From positions 1,892,501-1,956,500 of the forward strand of contig OX459099.1 of NCBI GenBank assembly GCA_949775045.1: DNA of 64,000 bases. The letters run 5' to 3'. The position numbers were made by a program, and so were the translations under genes. Origin of the DNA: Metridium senile (taxonomy: Eukaryota; Cnidaria; Anthozoa; Actiniaria; Metridiidae). The notes beneath the pieces were generated by a model that was given only the letters and a program-made list of their open reading frames with translations, searched no databases and was not told where the DNA came from. Positions 11,601-40,900 of the stretch are shown here, piece by piece (within the stretch, counting starts at the first letter, position 1; every line of letters starts with the position of its first letter).

Positions 11601-12136
11601 TGTTTGTCTGTCTACTCTGTTTATTTGTGTGTGTGTCTGTTAGTTTGTTCGTTCGTTTGTTTGTTTGTTTGTTTGTTCGTTTGTTTGTTTGTTTGTCTAT
11701 TTATTTGTCTATCTGTTTGTCTGTCTGTTAATTTTTATCAGTTGTTTGTTTGTAGTGTTTACAACATAAGCGGCCGTGTTGTATCGGCAGATACAATCGC
11801 AAGCTGAAGCTGTTGTATCGCCGATACAACACGGACGTGAATGTTATAAACTACTTAAAAAATGTCTAGGTTAGCTCTTTCATATTTTACCAAAATTTTC
11901 AAGATTAAAATAAATTTTGCCGTAAAATTACCAGTTAAAACTTATGCAAATCAGGATATACAACACTAGTGTTGTATCAGATTTACAACACTCGTCATGG
12001 TCATGATTTCTTTTGAAAATGTCTCATTAATTATTCATGAATTTTTTAAATTTATTTATTAGTTTGTTTGATTCTTTTCATAATTAAGCCTATTTATTCC
12101 TCTTTAGATGTGGTAGAGTACTGCACTAGAAGCTGA
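3018..12136 (+). CDS. NUBP1: NUBP1/Nbp35: cytosolic Fe-S cluster scaffold P-loop NTPase
   Basis: Eleven exons: 3018-3051, 3200-3304, 3752-3885, 5842-5910, 6096-6128, 6626-6716, 7421-7575, 8276-8386, 8892-8994, 9091-9174, 12108-12136. They join in phase to 315 aa (human about 320). NUBP1 with NUBP2 assembles 4Fe-4S clusters for cytosolic and nuclear apoproteins. Visible signatures are the N-terminal cluster motif C13-x13-C27-x2-C30-x5-C36, the deviant Walker [10 protein letters not shown] (67-75), [24 protein letters not shown] and the C-terminal CPKC pair (C240, C243). These match the Mrp/NBP35 family closely. The start is the first ATG, giving [15 protein letters not shown]. The last exon encodes only HVVEYCTRS after a 2.9-kb intron; its phase and acceptor (TCTTTAG) fit, but it is the weakest exon. 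Introns 3, 6, 7 and 10 are swollen by repeats. Confidence 0.95.
3505..3693. mobile_element. Truncated copy of the GAGCGCAAACACTT MITE
   Basis: TA at 3503-3504 is followed by GAGCGCAAACACTTAATAAAA. The interior (AGTTCTTATTTAG..., GTATTGTCTCCTTTG, GACTGTTCTGGTTGAGTGAT) matches the element at 27015-27222. The right terminal arm is missing: similarity ends near TAGTAACAATTTT. It lies in NUBP1 intron 2. Confidence 0.75.
3917..5810. repeat. 1.9-kb (CATC)n/(CATT)n tandem array in NUBP1 intron 3
   Basis: Nearly pure CATC/CATT units, with CTATCA interruptions in the first half. There is higher-order structure: a block with TTTGGGT(n) at 4771 recurs at 5434 (offset about 663 bp) with the same flanks, and a block ending TTCACTACATTA recurs after about 183 bp. 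Open reading frames on both strands ([12 protein letters not shown] and MDGWMDG-type) are by-products of the 4-bp period. The array ends about 30 bp before the exon 4 acceptor. Confidence 0.95.
6165..6465 (-). mobile_element. tRNA-Glu-derived SINE, apparently full length
   Basis: On the minus strand the head reads TGGCCTAGCGGTTAAATCG (A box) with CCTCTCACCGC as an anticodon arm and GGTTCGAGTCCC as the B box. This is the layout of tRNA-Glu(CUC), whose anticodon loop is CTCTCAC. A body of about 200 bp follows, ending ...GAGACGTTAAAAAAGTG and an A/T-rich tail. Related copies are at 24998, 54504 and 56835. It lies in NUBP1 intron 5. Confidence 0.85.
6820..7380. repeat. (TGATGG)-type microsatellite followed by a pyrimidine-rich tract
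   Basis: 6820-7225 is degenerate GAT/GGT repeat, including two near copies of a block with GAAGTGGTGGTGATTATGAT. 7230-7380 is almost all C and T. The intron continues to the exon 7 acceptor at 7420. Reading frames here are repeat artefacts. Confidence 0.85.
7583..7692. repeat. 55-bp perfect tandem duplication
   Basis: GTGACAATCATTATCATTGA begins each unit and TTAAAACAAATTAAA ends it. The two copies are identical, so the duplication is recent. It begins 7 bp after the exon 7 donor of NUBP1. Confidence 0.9.
7700..8040. repeat. GAT/GGT-rich simple repeat and 11-bp triplicate
   Basis: Degenerate GATGGTG repeats run to about 7990. They are followed by GTGGCTACGAA repeated three times at 8001-8033. 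No exon is needed between 7575 and 8276, because phase and protein alignment are continuous. Confidence 0.8.
9948..10760. mobile_element. Candidate non-autonomous DNA element with G-rich subterminal repeats
   Basis: Imperfect inverted ends are GAACGTACTTACGGAGAGG... at 9948 and, reversed, AACGTCCGAACCGTAAGAAG... at 10760. Just inside the left end are four GGGAGGAGGGAGAA units spaced about 30 bp (9982-10082), and two more lie near 10646-10690. It sits in NUBP1 intron 10. The 10360-10683 reading frame inside it shows no domain I know. Confidence 0.45.
11459..11760. repeat. G19 homopolymer, T-rich DNA and (TTTG)n microsatellite
   Basis: 11459-11477 is an uninterrupted run of 19 G. It is followed by T-rich DNA and a TTTG/TCTG array to about 11760, all within NUBP1 intron 10. 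The short Phe/Val/Cys-rich frames here are repeat artefacts. Confidence 0.9.
11774..11834. repeat. Perfect 15-bp hairpin around GTTGTATCG motifs
   Basis: CCGTGTTGTATCGGC (11774-11788) pairs exactly with GCCGATACAACACGG (11820-11834). The motif recurs within the loop and in the palindrome ACAACACTAGTGTTGT at about 11959. It may be the remnant of a DNA-transposon terminus. Confidence 0.7.
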
Positions 12137-12480
12137 TCAAGCCCATACAAGTTAGATATTTCCTTTTAATTAAAAACACTCAGAATGGAGACCACAGTCT
12201 CACCTTTGAATGCCTTGAGGACAGACACTGTTAAAAGGTTTATGAAATATCAGTTTCAAGTTTGATGGTATCATGCAGAAATATCAATGGGAAAGTTGTG
12301 AAAAACAATGTACAAATAACATGTTATTCATCCGAAATAACAGCCTTTTTCAATTTGAAATAGCAATTCCACTTCCAATAAAAGGTTGCCATAGACACAA
12401 CAGTCAGGTTTAAGCTGGTGTAAGCTGTTGTGGTGTCCCTGCCTTCGTATGAAGGGAAAGCTAATGAAATAAAATATAAT
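12137..12480 (+). terminator. NUBP1 3' UTR with AATAAA
   Basis: The 3' UTR follows the TGA at 12134-12136. An AATAAA hexamer lies at 12468-12473, about 330 nt after the stop, followed by A/T-rich sequence. The cleavage site itself cannot be seen. Confidence 0.5.
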
Positions 12481-13028
12481 AAAATAGGCAATAGGTCATT
12501 CTAAGATGAGAAATAGAATTACGGGAAGACCAGTTGTCATTTTTGTAATTTGTATATTTCGGTCTTTATCCAAAGACCATCAACTGCAAATGAATAAATT
12601 AAACTAAGACATTCTGAATTAAGATTAATTAATTAAACTCAAGGGAATTGACTGTCCTTGTTCATTCAGGCTTGGTTTGTGTTCCTTTATAAAAAGCGCT
12701 TCTGCTATTTTTCGTTGTTTGTAATTTCCAAGGTTGGAAGCTAGGATTACAGTATTTTCAAGTTTTATCTTGTCGTGGCCCGATTCTACGTTCTACGTTC
12801 TACGTTCTAATCTTCATTCTAAGATCTAAGAATAGCTGGAATAACGTGTATTTCTGCTTGTTATTTTTGTCTAACACGGGGGTTAGTGTGGAGATATCCC
12901 GCGTTGTTTTATAGTTTGTAGTCCACGAAATCATTTGGAGGCTCGATTATTCTTGTATAGTTCCTACTGGCTATCGCCTTTAGCGATGACAACATTTTTG
13001 AATCAGTTGTATTAGTAATAAATATACA

Positions 13029-13330
13029 GGCCATGATGATGATGATCATGATTCGATGATCATGATATTGATGTTGTTGCTGAACATGATTGTGATGATG
13101 ATGGTGGTGATGATGATGATATTGATGTTGTTGCTGTTCATGATCATGATGATTCGATGATCATGATATTGATGTTGTTGCTGAACATGATTGTGATGAT
13201 GATGGTGGTGATGATGATGATGATATTGATGTTGTTGCTGATCATGATGATGATTCGATGATCATGATATTGATGCTGTTGCTGATCATGATTGTGATGA
13301 TGATGATGACGGTGTTAATGATGGTCATGA
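13029..13330. repeat. Higher-order GAT repeat, about 95-bp unit
   Basis: Units contain GATTCGATGATCATGATATTG, then TTGTTGCTG and a GATGATGGTGGTG stretch, repeated about three times with small differences in GAT number. The sequence is intergenic. Confidence 0.8.
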
Positions 13331-13465
13331 TGATGATGATAATGACGGCGGTGGTGGTGGTCGGTTTTATTATGACGATGATTATGATGCTGATTTTTGG
13401 GGATGTTGGTGGTGCTGAGAATTTTTAGTTGACTGTAGTTGTTGTGGTTGTGTAGTTGTTGTGGT

Positions 13466-13761
13466 TTCTCGCCCACTAGTAGATATACACCTATTTCAAT
13501 CAACATTGTCCATCTGGAATGGTTGATCTGAGACCGATAAGAATTGTGGGAGCTCGTTTAACTGCAAATACATTATTATAATCACGCTCGAATATTAATG
13601 TTTACTTCTGAAATACTGTTATCCATAATTCAGCACCATTCAAGTGTGATGAAAACAATGTATTTGCAGTTTATCGACCTCCCACAATTCCTATCGGTCT
13701 CAGATCAACCATTCCAGATGGACAACGTTAATTGAAATAGGTGTATGTACTAGTGGGCGAG
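13466..13761. mobile_element. 296-bp foldback element, arms about 88 bp
   Basis: The left arm CTCGCCCACTAGTAGATATACACC... and the reversed right arm match for about 88 bp with few mismatches. They include CACCTATTTCAAT, CCATCTGGAATGGTTGATCTG and GAGACCGATA. The sub-terminal TACACCTATTTCAA is shared with the element at 52763-53068, suggesting related families. No ORF. Confidence 0.78.
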
Positions 13762-14399
13762 AAAATAAAAATATGGATTTAAACTAGCTACTGAAAAACC
13801 ATCCAAAAAGTATTTAAATACACCATAACAGCAACTACAGTCAAAGTTTAGTAACATTTTATTAAAAATAATGAACAAAAAATAATTCACTGAATAAAAG
13901 TGATTTGCTTGGGCTGCCTGTGATTATAGCGATTGTTATTGTGATCATGATTAAAGTAATAATGATGATGGTTGTGACGATGATGGCGATCAATATATGA
14001 TGATCATATTGTCAAATCTTAACGGCGAAGTTTTCACGTTTAAGTAGGAACCTTTTTTTTGCATACTACTAAAATAAATAAGCGAAATTTGATAAAACAA
14101 ACATATCAATTAAAAAATTTCTGACCATCCGTTCTTTACCAATAGAAGGGAACCCTTCCTTTTGCTTCATAATAATAAATTTATGCCAATAGTGTCACTT
14201 TATATACCGTTATAAACGAAAAACCGCTGCAGTCTTTTTCATAAAAAGAGTTCCTGACTATATCAGCGATTTTTAACTAGGAATCCTGTTTTGTCCCTAA
14301 ACAAAGAAAACAAAAGCGTCCTGGTACAATAGTTTTTTAAAAATCGCGAAAATTACCTCCCACGATGATAAGTAAGAACATCAATTAACAAAAAAAGAA
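13762..14399. other. Intergenic stretch with nothing recognised
   Basis: AT-rich sequence without gene or clear repeat, apart from a short GATGATGG run near 13960. Confidence 0.5.
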
Positions 14400-14885
14400 C
14401 AGAAACAGGTAGTACCTATTGACCGAAGATTGAGGACAGGTTCTGCTATGCATCGTACAATATTTCAAACGAATATCGACTTACAAAATAAGTAACAATA
14501 AGGTACTAGCTATTGATCTTAGATCTAGGACCGGTTCTGCTCGTACAATATTTCTAATGAATTGCGACTTACAAAATCGCGAAAATTAAGTAACAATAGG
14601 TAGTAGGTGTTGATCGTAGATTTAGGACTGGTTCTCCTATATACAATATTTCAAATGAATTGCGACTTACAAAATCGCGGAAAATAAGTAACAATAAGGT
14701 ACTAGCTATTGATCGTAGATTTAGGACAGGTTCGGCTCGTACAATATTTCAAATGAATTGCGACTTACAAAATCGCGAAAATTAAGCCCCGCGAAAATAA
14801 GTAACAATAAGGTACTAGCTATTGATCGTAGATTTAAGACACATTCTGCTCGTACAATATTTCTAATGAATTGCGACTTACAATG
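14400..14885. repeat. Tandem array of about 110-125-bp units
   Basis: Four to five units carry TAACAATAAGGTACTAG, TATTGATCGTAGATTTAGGA, GTTCTGCTCGTACAATATTT and GAATTGCGACTTACAAAATC. Copies differ by small indels, for example an extra GCCCCGCGAAAATAAG in the fourth. Confidence 0.85.
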
Positions 14886-15009
14886 AGTTGTTATATGTGT
14901 AAATACGTGTATTTGAGATATTTACATACAGCCTGTACACCTAAATAAATACTACTAGTAACGATTGAATAGAAAAACACAGTTGGACAAAGAAACTAAG
15001 AAAGGAAGG

Positions 15010-15475
15010 GAAGGATGAAGATGATGGTGATAATGATGGCGTTGGTGATGATGATAACGACAATGATAATGGTGATAATAATAAAAACGTTGACTGATGA
15101 TGCTGGTAATGATATTAAAAATAATGATGTTGATGATGATGGTAATGACAATGATGATGGTAATAATGATTCGTTGATGATGATGGTAGTGATATTAATG
15201 TTGATGATTATGATATTGATGATGATGATGTTCGTAATATGATACGCTGATGATTGTGATAATATTGATGATAATATCGTTGATCATGTTGATATTTATG
15301 ATATTGATGATGATGATCGTAATATGATAAGCTGATGATGCAATGATGATATTGCTCAATCAATATATTGATGATGATAAAGTTGATGATGATGGTGATG
15401 ATCATGACAATGATGAATATAACGACGATGATGAAAATGACGATGCTGATTGCGATAATAATAATAATCAAAATA
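15010..15475. repeat. Degenerate (GAT)n array
   Basis: GAT/AAT triplets run through the whole stretch, producing Met/Ile- and Asp-rich frames on both strands with no domain content. Confidence 0.9.
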
Positions 15476-16410
15476 ATCGGATTTTAAAAGCCGACTGCAT
15501 GTTAATCGATATTTCCCATCGGTAAATATCGAAGCTAAAAGCGTTTATCTTGCTTAAACAAACCCACTCTATTGGTCCAAAATAATCGAGATAAAATTGG
15601 TCCAGTTTCAATTACCACCCAGTTAATAGTCGGCGTGTATGAGAAAATCTACGTCGGTTTGCCTTAAAGCCCTTAATGGGGAATGTGTCTATTTCACACG
15701 CTTTAGACGGTGATTGTTTAATGATCTTTCTATCGCAAAAATCTACTTTGGAATAATTAATTATTAGACATCCATATTGATTTGCAGTCAGCTGCAAGTA
15801 AAAATGAAAGATGGTGGTGGTTATGATGATAACGATAATAATGGTGATGATAACGATAATATCGATGATTATAGTGATAGCCTTATGGCAAAAGTCAATG
15901 ATTATAAAGACAGAAAAAAAGTTTCAATTTTTAATTAATTTAGTTTTTTTGTCATTATTTTTTTTAATAATAATAATGAGGACGGTTATAATTGATAAAA
16001 AAGTATTATAATAAATACCAATGTCGTTCGTTCGTTGCCAGACTGCATATCACAATGCCTCCTCCCCTCCCTCCCTCCCTGCGTCATCAACCCCTTGAAA
16101 TATGCAAATAATATTATGTCATTAAATTTTAACTTATGAGACTGTCTCAGCCAATCAACGTCTTGATCATCACAACTTCTAGCGGAGTTTAAACACCATA
16201 CCGGAATAATTACAAGTTAGAGAATGCTACATAACACAGTTCGCTTTACAGGGAGTGAATTGTGTTCGATATCGCACCTTCAGGACTCCTAGTTGAGTAA
16301 GATTTTTGAACGATTTACTGGACACTTATTATTTACAAGATTTACCGGAATCTTATTTACAAGTGATATAATATCTGAATATCTGCATGAGTTGTTTCAA
16401 AACTAAGAAC

Positions 16411-35328
<18,918 letters not shown>

Positions 35329-37941
35329 AAAGGAGTAAATAATTGCACCAAACGCTAACATAAATATTTTATTCAGTTTAAATAATGTAAAAAGTAACGA
35401 CTCCTAACAATTTTACTCATTCAATTCAAGATAGTTTTATTTTAGTCCGTGATTTTAGTGCAGTTAATGTAATAATGTAATGAATATTTTTTTTTAGAAA
35501 TCAATGATTTTTTCTAGAAATGAATGATTCCACAATTATTTGTCATCTCACAGTGCTTATGTTTATATAAACATTGTTGTCGCTGTCTGTTGTTAATTTA
35601 TATAATAATGCACCCACCATATAATTAAAGTTTTAGTTCTTCTCACTGTTGTAATGCATTTATTATTTATACCGTTAAATACCTCGAAGTATCTAACAAC
35701 CAAATAAACGAAAATATAGGGGGTTATGATATTTTTGCCAACCAGGAAGGGGGGGGTTGGGTAATATTTGGAAAGGGGGATTGGGTAATATTTGGACAAC
35801 GGGTGTTTTTTTCTGGTCGTAGCCGGTCGTTCAGTTTTTTTTGGAATCTCTCACCTGGTTTTCGAACTTCCTGTGGTATGACTGGTGTGCTTGTAAGTGC
35901 TCATTGACGGGATCCCTGTGGTAAATTATTGATAAGCCCAAACATTCAATTATTTCGGCAAGGGGTATAAAAAAATCAATCGTTAATTTAAATGCAGCTC
36001 TTTAAATCAGTGTGAATTCGAAAAACACCTTCAGGATTTGTAAGTGGTACGAAAGTTGTAATAGCCGATACGTGACATGTATTCAATGAGGCCATAGGTT
36101 TGCTTTCCTGTCTAGTCAGACACCTTGTTATGACCGAATATTTTGGAGCCAATTTGTTGCCAAAAAAATTTATGGATTTTTACAGCAATTTTAAATGTTT
36201 GTGAGAGGCACATTAGTGTTTATTTGTTGTTGTTATTGTTGGTAATTGTTCTTGTTGCTGTTTTCATTGTTTTGTTGCTGTGGTTAATATTTTTTTTTCG
36301 TTTGTTTGTTTTAGTTTTTGATTTGATTTGATTTTTTTTTTTTTTCTCTTTACTTGTCTATCTGTGGTTGTTGTTTTCTTTTGTTTGTTTGTTTTTTATT
36401 TCGTCTGTTTGTTGTTGTTGTTTTTTATTTCGGTTTTTTTTTTTTTGCTTATTTCGTTCATTGTTTTTTTTATTTCGTTTGTTTGTTGTTGTTGTTATTT
36501 CGTTTGTTTGTTGTTGTTGTTGTTGTTGTTGTTTTTATTTATTTTGTTTATTTGTTTTTTTTGTTGTTTTGATTTTCGTTTGTTTTTTGTTGTTGTTTTG
36601 ATTTCGTTTCTTTGTTTTTTGTTTCTTTGTGGGTTTTTTTTTATATTTATTTTGTTATTTTGTTTGTCTGTTTGTTGTTGCTTTCTTTACCTTTTTCCGT
36701 TAACTGCGAAAACGCAATCTTTCAAGAACCGTTCACATATATTTCCCGCATTTTTTTGTTGAGTGAATATTACTACTTCAGGGCGAAAACATCAAATAAT
36801 ATTGCTTATTAAGTGAAGATTTGAGTGTTAGGAATTTCGGGTTGTCAATTAGTTAGTCCATTAATAAGATATGGATTTATGTTGTCTACTATGAACAACT
36901 TATGACTTTCGTGCTCATACATTACTTTTTCTCCGGTCTTTTTTTTTTCTAACATATATACCTTGAACATAATGGACTTAGCAAGTGGGATATGAGTTAA
37001 GAAAATTAAAGGTTAACAGCTTAAACGATATAAATTTAGTGATAGAAAATGGAATATGTCAATGTTTCTAACAAAAACAATTACCGGTAAAAAAGATGTT
37101 TTCGACCTTTTAAATATAATTCGTTTCCGTGAATAAAGATTTATATGAAACTTGAAAAAAAAAATGCATTTAGACGTCCACAGTTGAATATAGATGTATG
37201 CAGCATGAGGACGGAGCTTCGAAATTTACAATAAATGATTAAAAGAATGGGTAAATAAACGAGAAAAATGAAAAAAAACCAACACTTGAGCTTCCAAAGA
37301 TCTTCACCCCCTGCGTATGCTCTGTTGTGATTGGTCGAATTTTATTACCGGAAGTAATTGTGTTAGTAATAACAACATGCGTACAAGAGCCAAATGTAAA
37401 CCGCTCACACAACCGATTCTATAGAAACCATGTCCAGTGTTCAGCTCATAAACGGTGCTTGGAGTTGCTCATTTTAACCAAGCATTTATCTTTCTATAAG
37501 GAGTAAAGTGGGCTGAACGATTTTAGGGCGATTGGGTGACTAAAGGTTCTGGAAATCTGAACATTGTTTCAGAGTTTTACGCGGGATTTGAGTCTTGGAG
37601 TAATTGTGTTTTCGCAGTCACAATCAAGACGCTTTGCTGTTCTATTTATTCTGGTTCAACATTTCCAAGTTGCGTCTTCGATGGTTTTTCTATGCAGTCA
37701 ACGAGGAAAGATGTCTTGAATTTTTGTCGTTAGTACGAGTTTAATCCCTAAAAGAGCTATGAGTAAAGGTTGTTGTGTCCTTCGCAATTGCATTCAATGG
37801 CTTGTTGCAGCTGTTTGCCGTACTGTAGTTGAGTCCTAAAGTAATTCAAAATAACTGAATATTCACGATTTCTTCATTTTCTGGAACGCGTTTACAAAGT
37901 CCTTTGTTGCGAAGAAAGGATTTTAAAGCTTTCGGTTTCAA
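35329..37941. other. FOXRED2-ANKFN1 intergenic region
   Basis: It begins with the FOXRED2 3' UTR; a possible AATAAA is at 35703-35708, but no cleavage site can be assigned. 36200-36690 is T-rich (TTG)n and (T)n DNA that gives Phe/Cys/Val-rich frames without domains. The last 500 bp should contain the ANKFN1 promoter and 5' UTR; no TATA box or other firm element was recognised. Confidence 0.5.
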
Positions 37942-40900
37942 ATGGCTGGAAAACCTCAATCAACTACAGAATTTCTCGAAAGTGTCTCGGAGGATAGCTC
38001 AAGCACTCAAGAGTTGGATGAGCTCTTTGGGTACGTTTATTTTCCCGAATTTGTTTGTTTTCTTTGTTATATACCTATCACACGAAATTGTCACTCCAGG
38101 CTTGAATGTTTTCAGAAAATAACTTTTAGCTTTTTGTTGAGTTGACGCATAAGGTAAAACTGTTTATTGTAATGTTTTTTATGTGATGATTTTTAAGGTC
38201 GTCGAAGTTAGCTCTCTTGCAAAAACCTTCTGCTAGCAACAAATCCATGGAACAGAATTCAAAAACTAAACCGATCAGCGAAAAAGATGTAGTTTTGGAT
38301 ATCCAAGATGACGGGTGAGTTATATTCACTTAAGCGATTTCTCAAAAATATCTACATGTTTTAACTTATAGGAAATGCATTTCACTTGACATATAAGCTT
38401 ATAATATAAAAATGCGATTCCGCCGCAAAATTAATATTTTACACAGCATGGCTTAGATGGGATTTTTCTCCACTGATTTCAACAAAAATATTCCTTATTG
38501 CATTATTAAACGATTTATCTCCTAGACTTTTAATTTCTTCAAAATTAAAACATAGGTTTTTAGTTGAAATCAGTCAAAATAAATGTCAATTTTCATGACG
38601 TTCAAGAGATTTAATAATTTAATACGAAAAAAAAGTTTTTTTCCTTCTGACATGTTTTTTGTAAACAAGAAGCTTTTTGAAATTTTAATCTGAATGTTTT
38701 CTCACTAAAAATGTGTTTTCTGACACTATGTCTTTTCATGTGTCGATATAACGTGTGTTATGAGCATATTCAATCTTTAAATGTTGTCACCTATCGGGTT
38801 TGACAAATGTATCGTTCTAGTAAAAAATGATAAGTCGAAATTGCTTTCCTCATATTGACTACTTTTTTAGCTATTTCTTAAATATTTGATTTTGCAACAT
38901 TGGAATTATTACTCTGGTCTTCATGTATATACTCAAGAACGTTTTCAAACTGAAGATAGTTTAATGGCTGGTAAACAAATACTTCATTTTGAAATGTCTG
39001 TGTGGTTAGACCTCTTTAAAACATGCACACTTTTGCCACCTTATGAATAAACTTGATTATAATAACCCACTAAGCTGATTACCTGTTAAACATTTAAAAC
39101 AAAAAAATTGCAGAACTTCCCATTTAAAAAAATTGAAATATTTGATTTATTTGGGTCTTCTGTGTTTTTGGCTGGTTTAAAGGTTAAGTACATGCACTTG
39201 TCAATAACCCTTAATTCCCATTTCAAAAGTTGGAGGTTTTTTTATACAAGAGGTACTTAACATAGCATATTTGCATATTTTGATCACAATATCTTACTAA
39301 TTGAACTAATGATCACACTACACTTCAAATTGTGATCAATTAGATGAATTGAAAAGTATGATCAATTAGGTATAAATCTTAAATTATTGTCATTTTGCAA
39401 AAAATATATCAACCCAAAGCGTGCTAAGAATATATAAAACTTAAAATATAAAAATGGTAACTTTTACATTTGAAAAAAAGTATTTATTTTTTTACGGTGT
39501 TATTTTTTGATATTTTTGACATAAATCTTTCATTGTTATAAAAGTGAGAAAATATTGTTATATAAAATAATGTTTCACTATACATAATATATGATTGCTA
39601 ACATGTGTTATAATCGTAATCTACATTATTGTGTTTCGTGTATTAATTCTATTGTTTTTATAAGCTAGGCACTAATCCATTGCCAGCTTGAAAAAATAGA
39701 GCTTATCCTAAAAAACTATTTAACTATACGGAAACATGATGTGATAACATAGGATTTGTTATTGCTTCAATTTTGTTTGATTCTTTATAGACCAAATACC
39801 GATATTCAAAAATAAAAATCTTAAAAAAACAAACACCACCATCAGAAAGAGCAAGCAGAAATATGTATTTTTGGAAAGTTTTATTGCTATATATATAATT
39901 CAAGCGAAGATATTTTGAATCAAAACAAGAGATTTGTATGTGTTCAGTGAACTGTTTCCTTGCTATAGCCTCGGTGTTTTTTACACTGTAGAAAATCTCA
40001 TAACTTCTAAAGAATTTCATATTTTTGTCTCAAACTTTTTACCGTTATTGATGTCATTCTAGTTTAGAATTCTTATGTAGTGACTTGGTCAATTAAAATA
40101 TGAATTTTAAAAAATATGATAATGAAGGCTACCACCTTAGTGGCATTCGTTCTATTGTTGCTTGTATTGTTAATTATATCTCTGTATATTTTGTGAATTA
40201 TTTTACTACATAACAATATTTCATAATTAAATGATTTGAATTTATTGTACTGCATTTTGCTCAAGCATATTGCTATTATAATGTGTACAATGACAACTGT
40301 ATCTGGAAAAAAATCCATCATCAATTGAGAAAAAAAAATACTTTATAGCTCATTACAAAGTATACATTATGCGATATTACATTGTTGTATATCATGTATT
40401 CTATTGTTAAGTGTTAGCAGGGCTCCAGCACATGCTGGTTTATTGTATGATATTTAGCCAGTATGTTCTTATCCACTCACGGAAACATCTACTATTTATA
40501 TTGCATACATGCAATATTAACTGGCAGACATAAATACTATTGTATGATACTTTAGAATGGTCTATAATATGTGATTTATATTTTTATGTGTTATTTATAT
40601 GTTTTTTATTTCAAAAAATGTTGTTGTGGCTAATAATCAACTAGCATCAATTAAACCAAGACTGAAATATTAATTTGTTGGAGATCACAAATCCAGCATT
40701 GACGTTGCTCTTGGCGTGATGCTTGTTGCTTTAGCCGGGACAACAATTTTTAGAATAAGTGTATATTAGATGCGTAATAATCCTATGTACTAATTTGTAA
40801 TATAATGTATTATTAATTAATTAGCAGAAACTTGATACTTAATAAGTTTGATATTTTAAATTGTTGGGCCTTTGTACTAAATTATTATCTTTTATTTTCA

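Larger units (their letters stand above)
12481..16410. other. NUBP1-FOXRED2 intergenic region
   Basis: No gene recognised on either strand. It holds the repeats listed separately (13029, 13466, 14400, 15010). Before the FOXRED2 start it has a C-rich tract CTCCCCTCCCTCCCTCCCTG at about 16061, GCGTCATCA (ATF/AP1-like) at about 16081 and a CCAAT at 16151. These may be promoter elements, but only motif resemblance supports that. Confidence 0.5.

Noticed and set aside
36143..36812. Phe/Cys/Val-rich frames suggesting a membrane protein
   Set aside because: T-rich (TTG)n sequence; hydrophobic codons follow from base composition.
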